Shown here piece after piece: positions 14,214 to 21,621 of a stretch of 35,552 nt of DNA. Location of the stretch: NCBI GenBank assembly GCA_964533055.1, contig CAZHKZ010000008.1, positions 1 through 35,552 of the forward strand, in the 5' to 3' direction. The stretch comes from JACROF01 sp964533055. GTDB taxonomy: Bacteria; Patescibacteriota; Microgenomatia; Levybacterales; UBA12049. Below the pieces are notes generated by a model. It was not told the DNA's origin, did not search any database, and saw only the letters and a program-made list of their open reading frames with translations. The stretch's first letter is position 1; each line of letters opens with the position of its first letter. The translations under genes and the position numbers were made by a program.

Positions 14214-15373
14214 TCCAAAAGAGATTGTTGAGACTCTGTAAGATCTTCAACTGACTCCACATCAAGAATTGGGAGAGTTGGCAATGCTTGCCCCACGATA
14301 CCCTGAAGCTCGCCATACATTCCTGAAAGATTATTGCGCATTCTATTGATCTGCATCTCCCTCTTCTTCCACGACCTAACTGTTGAACGTTGTTCAGCTT
14401 CAAGATCGCTTCGCAGCTCAATAATACTTTCTACTTGAGCTTCAAAACGATGTCGAAATGCATTGTCTGTGAGATATGAATATAGTAACTCCAGCTTTTC
14501 ATCCTTATTCGCAGCACCTGATTTGGCAATCGCAACCTGGAGAATACCACCCCTGATTGCTAAAGATAGCGGGATTGCATACTCAAATGTGGTAACCCAG
14601 ACATTCTCATGAATTCCAAATGTGGTGATACCTTCTGGGAGAGCAACAGTAACAAGAATTGATGCACTCGCATTTGCTTGCCTTGTATTCTCTCGTAATT
14701 TACTTGTCCAAGAGTTACTCCAAGCCTTAGTTCTTTTTATTTCCCATAATATTGAACCAGCCACATTTCCATGCTTATTCTTGATCTTCTGCCAAACATC
14801 TCCCCCTTCAATCCCTTTAGGTACAGGCAGAATTTCATCATTTGGAAAAGCTGCAATAAGTTGTGCCTCAAGATCTAGCTCCATGACCTCTCCCTGCATT
14901 TGTTGGGACTTTTGATCTGCCTTCCTCTGTGCATCTTCAAGGAGCTTTTTTGTGTCATCAAGCTGTTTTTGCAGGTCACGCCTATCCATATCTGCTTTCT
15001 CCTTCTCGGACTTGGAGACTTCTATTTGAATTCGCTCTCTTTCTTCTATAAGAATTTTTTTCAGTTCGATTTCCCTGTTATCATCTTTAGACTTAAGCTC
15101 TGTAAATTTGTCCATTAGCTCACTGAGTTGTTCTCGCAATTTTGCTGCCTGCTCTCTTTGCTCGATCAGCTGTTTGTCTGCGTCTTTTTGCTGAGATGCC
15201 GACTCCTCTTTTGCCTTTGCGAGTGCCTTCTCATACGACTCTTTGCGAGCTTTCTCGATGTCAGCTTCAAACCTTTCTATAGAATCTTTCTTTACTTGCT
15301 CCTCGATTTGATGCTTAAAAGCCTCAGATATTTCAACTTCTTTACCACAGTGTGGACATGGGATGATATTCAT
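14210..15373 (-). CDS. DUF2130 coiled-coil protein
   Basis: A 387-aa protein. The N-terminus has a CPHCG zinc-ribbon-like half (residues 5-9). A long charged coiled coil covers about residues 20-165, and the conserved DUF2130 domain covers about 170-365 (WEIKRTKAWSNSWTSKL, then ASILVTVALP and NVWVTTFEYAIPLS). The domain has features of a PD-(D/E)XK-like fold in parts of the family, with IxWExKrt-like spacing, but activity is not established. Co-transcription with rnhB points loosely to nucleic-acid metabolism. The promoter TTGCAA-17-TAAGAT lies 6 nt before the ATG, implying a leaderless mRNA. Confidence 0.92.
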   Translation of the reverse strand: MNIIPCPHCGKEVEISEAFKHQIEEQVKKDSIERFEADIEKARKESYEKALAKAKEESASQQKDADKQLIEQREQAAKLREQLSELMDKFTELKSKDDNREIELKKILIEERERIQIEVSKSEKEKADMDRRDLQKQLDDTKKLLEDAQRKADQKSQQMQGEVMELDLEAQLIAAFPNDEILPVPKGIEGGDVWQKIKNKHGNVAGSILWEIKRTKAWSNSWTSKLRENTRQANASASILVTVALPEGITTFGIHENVWVTTFEYAIPLSLAIRGGILQVAIAKSGAANKDEKLELLYSYLTDNAFRHRFEAQVESIIELRSDLEAEQRSTVRSWKKREMQINRMRNNLSGMYGELQGIVGQALPTLPILDVESVEDLTESQQSLLE

Positions 15374-15379
15374 TAGGCC

Positions 15380-15408
15380 ATCTTACTACGACAATGAGAG
15401 CCTTGCAA
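15380..15408 (-). promoter_or_regulatory. Leaderless-type promoter of DUF2130-rnhB
   Basis: Minus strand TTGCAA (15403-15408), 17 nt, TAAGAT (15380-15385), then 6 nt to the ATG. Confidence 0.65.
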
Positions 15409-15423
15409 ATCGTTTAATTTGGT

Positions 15424-15453
15424 TTGACAGCATGTGGAATCTATTGATAGGAT
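15424..15453 (+). promoter_or_regulatory. Leaderless-type promoter of the holin-like gene
   Basis: Perfect TTGACA (15424-15429), 18 nt, TAGGAT (15448-15453), then exactly 9 nt to the ATG at 15463. No Shine-Dalgarno sequence. Confidence 0.7.
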
Positions 15454-15462
15454 GAAGAGTAC

Positions 15463-15864
15463 ATGAAAGGCATAATTCGTAACCTCGTGATTCATACAGT
15501 TGCACTCTTCCTTCTCCCATATGTTGTACCTGGAGTAACACTTGCTGGAGGCATCGGAACGCTTATTTTTGCTGGCGTTATGCTAACGCTTATGATGCTC
15601 ATTGTTAAGCCACTATTGGACATCATTAGCTTCCCATTTAATGTGATGACGCTTGGTCTTTTCTCAATTTTTACCAACTCCTTAGTCCTATATCTACTCA
15701 CAGTCTTCGTAAATGGTATAATTATCCATGCATATAGGTTCGGGGGGGCAGATATTGGCGGATTTATTATTCCAGCAATTACATTTAACACGCTTTTTGC
15801 TTTTTTAGCAGCAGCATTTGTCCTCTCGCTCATTATCACGCTTATTAAATGGCTGATCGAATAG
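15463..15864 (+). CDS. Four-TM phage-holin-family (holin superfamily IV) membrane protein
   Basis: A 133-aa protein with four hydrophobic helices, matching the 'mycobacterial 4 TMS phage holin' family (superfamily IV, formerly DUF360). Typical landmarks are LLPYVVPGVTL, VMLTLMMLIVKPLLDIISFPFNVMTLGLFS and a polar loop before helix 4. Despite the name, most chromosomal members are not prophage lysis proteins, and no phage genes are nearby. Its last 16 nt overlap yvcK, so the two are translationally coupled, which hints at a shared envelope or cell-wall function. Confidence 0.9.
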   Translation: MKGIIRNLVIHTVALFLLPYVVPGVTLAGGIGTLIFAGVMLTLMMLIVKPLLDIISFPFNVMTLGLFSIFTNSLVLYLLTVFVNGIIIHAYRFGGADIGGFIIPAITFNTLFAFLAAAFVLSLIITLIKWLIE

Positions 15865-16808
15865 ATACTTTAAAAATAGTTTGTCTGGGCGGGGGTGTAG
15901 GCACCAGCAATCTTTTGCGTGGCCTCAAACACCACAATCCCAAACTTACAATCATTACTTCGATGGCTGATGACGGTGGATCCTCTGGGAGACTTCGTAA
16001 GGCATACGACATCATGCCGCCTGGAGACATCATTTATTGCATTGCTTCCCTCATTCCAAATGATCAAAAAGAACTTGAGGATCTCCTTCTCTATAGATTT
16101 CCTGGTGAAAACGAAAATGATAAGTCTATCGATGGCCATAAGCTGGGTAATTTGATTATGCTTGCTGAGATTCAGCGAACTGGTGACTTTTATAAAGCCA
16201 TCCAAGTAACAAAAAAGCTCTTTGGAGTGACCGCAGATCTTTTACCTGCAACGGACGAGCATGTTCAGCTTTGTGCAATTACAAATGATGGTAGAGAGAT
16301 AACAAGCGAGACAACCCTTGATCTTGCACTCTATAGTGAGCCCTATGGTCTTAAAAATATTTTTATCAAGCCAGTCGCACCCAGAGTTAATTCAAAAGTC
16401 GTAGAAGCACTTATGGAAGCTGATGTAATCATAAGTGGACCAGGAGATCTTTATACTAATCAGTTGCCCGTGCTTGTTGTGCCTGAAATTAAGAATGCGA
16501 TTCTTGAGAGTAAAGCAAATAAAATCTTTATCGCAAATATTGCTAATAAGCCTTTTGAAACAAAAGGTTTTGTGCTGACTGACTTTGTGAACGCAATTTC
16601 AGACCATCTCGGGGAATTCCCTTTTAATTCTATTATTCTTAATAAGAATGTTGCTCTTCCAATGCCCGCTCAATATAAGTATGAGTATATCTCTAAAGGG
16701 AGTATTCCACAAAATATTACTGTATTTGAGGAGGATGTCGTTAATGAATCTTTCCCTATTTATCATGATCCACTCAAGCTTGCGAAAGCAGTGATCAAAG
16801 CGGTATAA
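15849..16808 (+). CDS. yvcK: YvcK/CofD-family protein (gluconeogenesis factor)
   Basis: A 319-aa UDP-sugar-binding protein of the YvcK family, needed in other bacteria for growth on gluconeogenic carbon and for correct cell-wall synthesis. The glycine-rich nucleotide loop CLGGGVGTSNLLRGLK is near residues 11-26. The diagnostic ADDGGSSGRLR follows at about 40-50, then PPGDI. A later region with IISGPGDLYTNQLPVL is also characteristic. It is the CofD fold but not the F420 enzyme, since that role would need neighbours not seen here. Upstream overlap with the holin-like gene and downstream secG suggest an envelope-related operon. Confidence 0.94.
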   Translation: MADRIDTLKIVCLGGGVGTSNLLRGLKHHNPKLTIITSMADDGGSSGRLRKAYDIMPPGDIIYCIASLIPNDQKELEDLLLYRFPGENENDKSIDGHKLGNLIMLAEIQRTGDFYKAIQVTKKLFGVTADLLPATDEHVQLCAITNDGREITSETTLDLALYSEPYGLKNIFIKPVAPRVNSKVVEALMEADVIISGPGDLYTNQLPVLVVPEIKNAILESKANKIFIANIANKPFETKGFVLTDFVNAISDHLGEFPFNSIILNKNVALPMPAQYKYEYISKGSIPQNITVFEEDVVNESFPIYHDPLKLAKAVIKAV

Positions 16809-16809
16809 T
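16780..16809 (+). promoter_or_regulatory. Internal promoter for secG at the end of yvcK
   Basis: TTGCGA (16780-16785), 18 nt, perfect TATAAT (16804-16809), then exactly 9 nt to the ATG at 16819. The -10 overlaps the yvcK stop codon. Confidence 0.65.
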
Positions 16810-16818
16810 GTGGACTCT

Positions 16819-17034
16819 ATGGGCGTATTAGTCGTTTTACAAATTATTGTCTCAATCTTACTTATTGTTGCTATTCTGCTTCAATCTCAAGGCGGAGGCC
16901 TATCTCCTGTATTTGGTGGTGGTGGAGAAATGTTTCGAAGTAAAAGAAATATAGAAAAATTTCTTTTTACCTCAACAGCAGTTCTCGCTGCTATTCTTGG
17001 AATAATTTCAATCATACTTCTCATTCCTCGATAA
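16819..17034 (+). CDS. secG: Preprotein translocase subunit SecG
   Basis: A 71-aa subunit of the SecYEG channel. Two membrane helices flank the conserved loop GGGLSPVFGGGGEMFRSKR, with QSQGGG just after helix 1. I prefer the ATG at 16819 over the GTG at 16810 because the perfect TATAAT box would put the transcription start at about 16816. That makes the ATG start leaderless. The gene is followed after 4 nt by the solute-binding protein. Confidence 0.93.
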   Translation: MGVLVVLQIIVSILLIVAILLQSQGGGLSPVFGGGGEMFRSKRNIEKFLFTSTAVLAAILGIISIILLIPR

Positions 17035-17038
17035 ATTT

Positions 17039-18409
17039 ATGGCAATCATCAGAAGAAGATTACTTTTTTGGCTGATCAAGGCTTATATCAAAAAGTGGGG
17101 TAAATTTATAGCTTTTTCATTCGTTGCTGGACTCATAATCTTCCTATCGTTAATCATTTTTTTCACATATATCTCTCATCTTTTCCCGGTGAAAAAAACT
17201 GTAGGAATGGTCGGTGCGTATACCGCAGATACACTTCCCACCCAAATCACCTCCAAACTTTCACGAGGACTTACTAGAGTTGAACCCAATGGCCAAATTA
17301 AGCCAGATCTTGCTTCATCATGGGAAATCTCTGGCAATGATAAGACATATACCTTTCATCTAAAAAAGGGTATTTATTTTTCTAATAAGAAAGAGTTCAA
17401 CTCAAGTCATATTCAGTATTCATTCGCAGATGTTGATATTAAAAGACCTGACAAGAGTACTATTGTTTTTACATTAAAAACGAAGGATCCTTATGCACCT
17501 TTTCTAGTGACTGTTTCTAAGCCAATTTTCCCCAAAGGGTTCAGTGGCCTTGGAGAATATCAAATAACTGATAGCACTCTTAATGGTGAGTACATTTCAG
17601 AGCTTTCAATCACTAATAAGAAAAATAAGAAAGAGCAAATTACATATCTCTTTTATCCAAATCATGAAGCGCTTAAGACAGCCTTTCTTCTCGGTGAGAT
17701 GACTGAAGTAACAGGGATTAATGAAGATACATTCCAAGGAATTCCTCTTACAAATTCAAAGACAACGACTGTCAAAAAAAGCACTAATTATAATCAGCTT
17801 GTAACTCTTTTCTACAATACAAAAGACAAAAATATCTCAGACAATAAATTGCGCAAAGCACTCTCGTATGCACTCCCAGATTCATTTACAAGAGGTGAAA
17901 GAGCATTTGTACCATACTCGCCCAAGTCGATTTACTTTAGTAAAGACTTGAGTGAAAAAAAACAGGATATCGCCCACACAAGACTGCTTCTCGATGCAAT
18001 ATATCCCGATGGGGCAAAAATTCCCGAGCTTACGATCAAAACTTTAGTACGTTATCAAGACGTTGCAAATGAAGTTGCAGCAATTTGGCGCAAACAAGGT
18101 ATCCCTGTAAAAGTTGAGGAAGTCGATTCAAAACCTGATGTATTTGAGATATATCTTGGTGAGTTCTCAATCCCTCGTGACCCTGATCAATATGCGCTCT
18201 GGCACTCAAATGAAGAGACAAATATAACTCGTTTTCAGAACTTACGAATAGATAAATTGCTAGAGGATGGAAGAAAAACGGTGTCGATAAGCGAGAGAAA
18301 GAAAATCTACGCTGATTTCCAGAAATATCTTAACGATGATGCGAATGGTGACACACCAGCGTCATTTCTCTTCTTTCCCTACTCATACACCATCACAAGA
18401 ACGAACTAA
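17039..18409 (+). CDS. Membrane-anchored family 5 solute-binding protein (OppA/DppA-like)
   Basis: A 456-aa extracytoplasmic protein of the SBP_5 family, which captures peptides or other solutes for ABC import. A basic N-terminus and one hydrophobic helix (about residues 22-50) anchor it; there is no lipobox Cys. Family landmarks are LSRGLTRVEPNGQIKPDLASSWEIS, the KKGIYFSNKKEF region and a C-terminal DPDQYALWHSN. No oppBCDF-type permease or ATPase genes are next to it, so it may serve a distant transporter or act as a stand-alone binding protein or chaperone. It follows secG by 4 nt. Its stop overlaps the uvrC stop by 4 nt in convergent orientation. Confidence 0.9.
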   Translation: MAIIRRRLLFWLIKAYIKKWGKFIAFSFVAGLIIFLSLIIFFTYISHLFPVKKTVGMVGAYTADTLPTQITSKLSRGLTRVEPNGQIKPDLASSWEISGNDKTYTFHLKKGIYFSNKKEFNSSHIQYSFADVDIKRPDKSTIVFTLKTKDPYAPFLVTVSKPIFPKGFSGLGEYQITDSTLNGEYISELSITNKKNKKEQITYLFYPNHEALKTAFLLGEMTEVTGINEDTFQGIPLTNSKTTTVKKSTNYNQLVTLFYNTKDKNISDNKLRKALSYALPDSFTRGERAFVPYSPKSIYFSKDLSEKKQDIAHTRLLLDAIYPDGAKIPELTIKTLVRYQDVANEVAAIWRKQGIPVKVEEVDSKPDVFEIYLGEFSIPRDPDQYALWHSNEETNITRFQNLRIDKLLEDGRKTVSISERKKIYADFQKYLNDDANGDTPASFLFFPYSYTITRTN

Positions 18410-19764
18410 CTCTTTAATGAGGATTTGCTGCGAAGCGTTCTATGGTATGAGACAGCAAATCGATGAGCCTCATCCCGAATCCTCTTTACCAAATTAAGAG
18501 CAGGTGATTTTTTTCCAAGCGATAACTCTCGAAATGCATCTTCGTTTGTTCCATATAGTTTGCGACCTGCAGAGATGACCTTCGTATTTTTATTAAAGAA
18601 GGGTTGATCTTTAGCGATGATCAAGGTCTCCTCCCTCTTGGCTAGTCCTACCACAGGGAATGACCTACCAGTAGCTGCAAGTGCTACGAGCACTGAGGCA
18701 ACCTGACCTTTACCACCATCGATGAGAAGGAGGGAGGGATCTGGCCACTCGGTGTGCTTGAGTCGTCTCGTCAACATCTCTTCCATCATGGCAAAATCAT
18801 TTGGCTTACCATCGAGTGAAATTTTAAATTTTCTGTATTGGGATTTGTCTATCTCCCCATTGGTAAGTACTACCATGGACCCAGTGCTGTTCGTACCCTG
18901 AATGTTGGAGATGTCATAACACTCAATGCGTGAAAGTGTGTTAACTTCAAGTCCATGCTCAATAAGAGCAGTCTTAAGCTGATCAAGCTCCTCCTGCCGA
19001 AGATCCGAACGTAAATTTGGGTTTGTATCATACTCAAATGGCGCATGAACAGGCTCTGTTATCAGTCGAAGTGCATCAATTTTCTTTTGCAAAAAGCTTG
19101 CCTCCTCATACTCTTCTTTTCCACTTGCCAATTCACGCTCAGATTCAAGATCTTTGATCACATCTCTTGTTTTGCCATCAAGCATTTTGATAATGCTTTT
19201 GATTGAGGAGGAATATGCTTTCTTATTTTCAGCACTTGAATTGATGATAGGACATGGGCAAAGTCCTAGATGGTAATAAAGGCATTTGTATGGTGGATGT
19301 CTAAGAACTGAGACAAAAGGAAATATCTTTCGCAGCGTTTTTAAAACTAACTTTACCGCACCCGCATTTGGAAATGGACCAAAATAAAGTGATGAATCAT
19401 CTGTCATTTGTCTTGCAAACATAACAACTGGATACTCGTCTTTTATCGTTATGCGTATGAGCGGATATGACTTACCATCAATAAGTTTGATATTGTATTT
19501 GGGACGAAATTTTTTGATGTAAAAAGCTTCAAGGAGGAGAGACTCAACCTCAGATTCAACAAGAATGACCTCGATTGACTCAACTTGTTCGACCAACAAT
19601 TTGGTCTTTGGGCCTAATTGTGCAAATGAAGTGAAATAAGAGGAGACTCTAGATTTAAGATTTTTGGCCTTTCCCACGTAGAGAATTTCCTTCTCCTTGT
19701 TTCGGTAAAGGTATACTCCTGGACTTTCTGGTAACGATAAATATGATGATCGTGGATATAGCAA
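18406..19764 (-). CDS. uvrC: UvrC excinuclease subunit, short form without C-terminal HhH
   Basis: A 452-aa nuclease subunit that makes the two incisions in nucleotide excision repair with UvrAB. The N-terminal GIY-YIG domain is in PGVYLYRNKEKEILYVGKAKN, with the catalytic Glu in the ESEVESLLLEAFYIKKF stretch. A Cys-rich segment (YKCLYYHLGLCPCP) follows, then the UvrB-binding UVR motif. The RNase H-like nuclease domain has Asp in CYDISNIQGT, Asp in LLIDGGKGQ and His in RDEAHRFAVSYHR. The protein ends about 14 residues later, so the tandem helix-hairpin-helix region present in canonical UvrC of about 560-610 aa is missing. The start is TTG at 19764, placed by GGAGGAG about 8 nt upstream; a TTG at 19779 is possible. 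The N-terminus overlaps the transglutaminase gene by 110 nt in another frame. Confidence 0.92.
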   Translation of the reverse strand: MLYPRSSYLSLPESPGVYLYRNKEKEILYVGKAKNLKSRVSSYFTSFAQLGPKTKLLVEQVESIEVILVESEVESLLLEAFYIKKFRPKYNIKLIDGKSYPLIRITIKDEYPVVMFARQMTDDSSLYFGPFPNAGAVKLVLKTLRKIFPFVSVLRHPPYKCLYYHLGLCPCPIINSSAENKKAYSSSIKSIIKMLDGKTRDVIKDLESERELASGKEEYEEASFLQKKIDALRLITEPVHAPFEYDTNPNLRSDLRQEELDQLKTALIEHGLEVNTLSRIECYDISNIQGTNSTGSMVVLTNGEIDKSQYRKFKISLDGKPNDFAMMEEMLTRRLKHTEWPDPSLLLIDGGKGQVASVLVALAATGRSFPVVGLAKREETLIIAKDQPFFNKNTKVISAGRKLYGTNEDAFRELSLGKKSPALNLVKRIRDEAHRFAVSYHRTLRSKSSLKS

Positions 19765-21520
19765 GAATAACTCCTCCAATACTTAAAATTTGTGTTATGG
19801 TAAGTGCGAACGGTGTAATAAGAACGCTTTTTTGAATTATAGTGTCTTGTAGAACGAATGTAAAATCAGCCCGTCTATTTGTAAAAAAGGATGTTTGATC
19901 GAATCCGACATCAAGATCAGTAAAACCAAAAGGAGGGATTTCTGAAAGTGAGATTTGCTGCTCACTAGGGCTTATACCGGTTGAGATCACTCGCGCAATT
20001 TGGGACGGGAAGAGGGTTGGCGAAGTATTCTCAATATGGATACTACCGTTAAGTGAAAAGAACGATAACAATTTGTCTGGAAAATCGAGAGTTACTGATG
20101 CTTTTGGTGAGACAGTTGGAAAAGTAGTGCTAAAGTCTACATTTACGTCCTTTTTATTTTCATCTCCTTCAAATTTGTACCCACCTGCTGGAACTGGATA
20201 CTCACTATTTCTCCCCTTTCTCACAAATGCAATATGGTCAAAGTCAAAAACTGAGAAATAGTCGGTACCCCCCGTTGTATTTCCCCATGTCGGATCAACC
20301 ATGATCCAGCGTTTTGTCGTAGCATCATAGTACTCGGGCCATGCATGGAGAATATCTTGAACAAGTGAGAGTGGACGCTGTTTGGAATTCTCAGTATTAG
20401 CAAATCCATTTATCTCACGTGCCGGAATACCTGCTGCTCTTGCAAGCGTTATAAAGAGGTCAGTGAACTCAAGACAAACAGCTGAAGTTGGATCTGAAAG
20501 AGCGTCTAGTCCTCCAAGTCTTGGCTTATTCTGAGTTACTCGATCAAAATCATAGGTGAGAGTAGCTACAGTATAGGCATAGATTTTTTGTGGTGTATTG
20601 TACGTTTTTACCAGCTCTTTAATTTTGGCAGACGAAATCTGCCAGTATTTTTGCTCTTTTGTGTATAGCTTTCTCTCCTCGTCTGAGAGACTAACTTGTG
20701 ATGGAACAAGTTTTACTTTCGCAACACCCTTTACACTGATATCCATTTTCTCAGACGGCGAGAGAGTATATTGTGCCAGCCAATTACCATCAATATCAGT
20801 AGTAACATTATTTGGTTTTGGGTCAATTGAATTTATTGCTATGTCTTGATAGTTAGTATTCATTGGAAGCGCTATCTCAGTTCGAATCGGAAAAACGTTT
20901 TTGTTGCGCAAATGATAAACGAGATCTAGCTTATAAATTTGATCCGCTCCATATGCAATTGAAATACCAGATTTGCCGAGTTCTTCTTTTGTAAAAATTA
21001 GAACATTGTCGGGCTGAACTGGCTTAATGTAGCTTGGTGTGCCGAAATTCTGAGGTACTTTCACCTCTGCTCTAAAATCAGAATAGTCCTCAGGCGAGGA
21101 GATGCCTGGGATATTGATCTCCCACGTCTTGCCTTTGTGATGTGCAACATTTGTCGTATCAAATGTTACGACGAATACGAGTGATTTATCTTTGCCAACT
21201 ACTTTTTGATTGAAGGGCAGTTCAATTGCATTCCCCTCTTTTGTTCTTGTGATAGTTGGGCGCAGTTCAGTAGTGGCATCTCGTGCTTTTACATCAGTGA
21301 TGTCATCAAATCCAACTGTAATGGTATCCGATGAGGCATAGTAGTCACTTGTCTTATTTGTCAGTGTAACAGTGAGAACTACATTGGTCTTTCCGTTTTC
21401 TTTGACCGTGTAAATAACGTCATACTTTCTGGAGAAATAATCTGATTCTGCATGCACATTTTGTGCAGTAGAAAATAACAAGAATATAGTTGCAAGTAAT
21501 AGGAGGAGAATTTTCTTCAT
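19655..21520 (-). CDS. Membrane-anchored transglutaminase-like protein
   Basis: A 621-aa exported protein. An N-terminal signal peptide (about residues 1-24, ending NVHAES) leads to beta-rich outer domains. The transglutaminase-like core follows, with Cys349 in SAVCLEFTDLF, His392 in DILHAWPEYY and Asp409 in WIMVDPTWGN. A second beta region and a C-terminal membrane helix (about 580-602) are followed by a basic tail. Such proteins act as proteases or crosslinkers outside the cell; the substrate is unknown. The coding end, including the membrane helix, is also read as the N-terminus of UvrC. It is on the same strand as uvrA and may be read through from it past the 21558-21613 inverted repeat. 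Confidence 0.92.
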   Translation of the reverse strand: MKKILLLLLATIFLLFSTAQNVHAESDYFSRKYDVIYTVKENGKTNVVLTVTLTNKTSDYYASSDTITVGFDDITDVKARDATTELRPTITRTKEGNAIELPFNQKVVGKDKSLVFVVTFDTTNVAHHKGKTWEINIPGISSPEDYSDFRAEVKVPQNFGTPSYIKPVQPDNVLIFTKEELGKSGISIAYGADQIYKLDLVYHLRNKNVFPIRTEIALPMNTNYQDIAINSIDPKPNNVTTDIDGNWLAQYTLSPSEKMDISVKGVAKVKLVPSQVSLSDEERKLYTKEQKYWQISSAKIKELVKTYNTPQKIYAYTVATLTYDFDRVTQNKPRLGGLDALSDPTSAVCLEFTDLFITLARAAGIPAREINGFANTENSKQRPLSLVQDILHAWPEYYDATTKRWIMVDPTWGNTTGGTDYFSVFDFDHIAFVRKGRNSEYPVPAGGYKFEGDENKKDVNVDFSTTFPTVSPKASVTLDFPDKLLSFFSLNGSIHIENTSPTLFPSQIARVISTGISPSEQQISLSEIPPFGFTDLDVGFDQTSFFTNRRADFTFVLQDTIIQKSVLITPFALTITQILSIGGVILAISTIIIFIVTRKSRSIPLPKQGEGNSLRGKGQKS

Positions 21521-21557
21521 ATGAGGATATTCTACCTTAAAATAGAAGATAGTTGTC

Positions 21558-21613
21558 AGGAATTAGGAACTAGTTAGGATTGAAATGCATCTGGCTCCTA
21601 GCTCCTGATTCCT
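21558..21613. repeat. Inverted repeat between uvrA and the transglutaminase gene
   Basis: AGGAATTAGGAACTAG (21558-21573) and CTAGCTCCTGATTCCT (21598-21613) pair over 16 positions, with two G-U-type differences, around a 24-nt loop. It lies between the uvrA stop and the next start on the same strand. No clear T-tract follows in the minus direction, so a dispersed palindromic repeat or mRNA-stabilising hairpin is as likely as a terminator. Confidence 0.7.
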
Positions 21614-21621
21614 AATAACTT

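Noticed and set aside
15463..15864. Prophage lysis gene
   Set aside because: The holin superfamily IV name is historical; the gene is coupled to yvcK and no phage genes are nearby.
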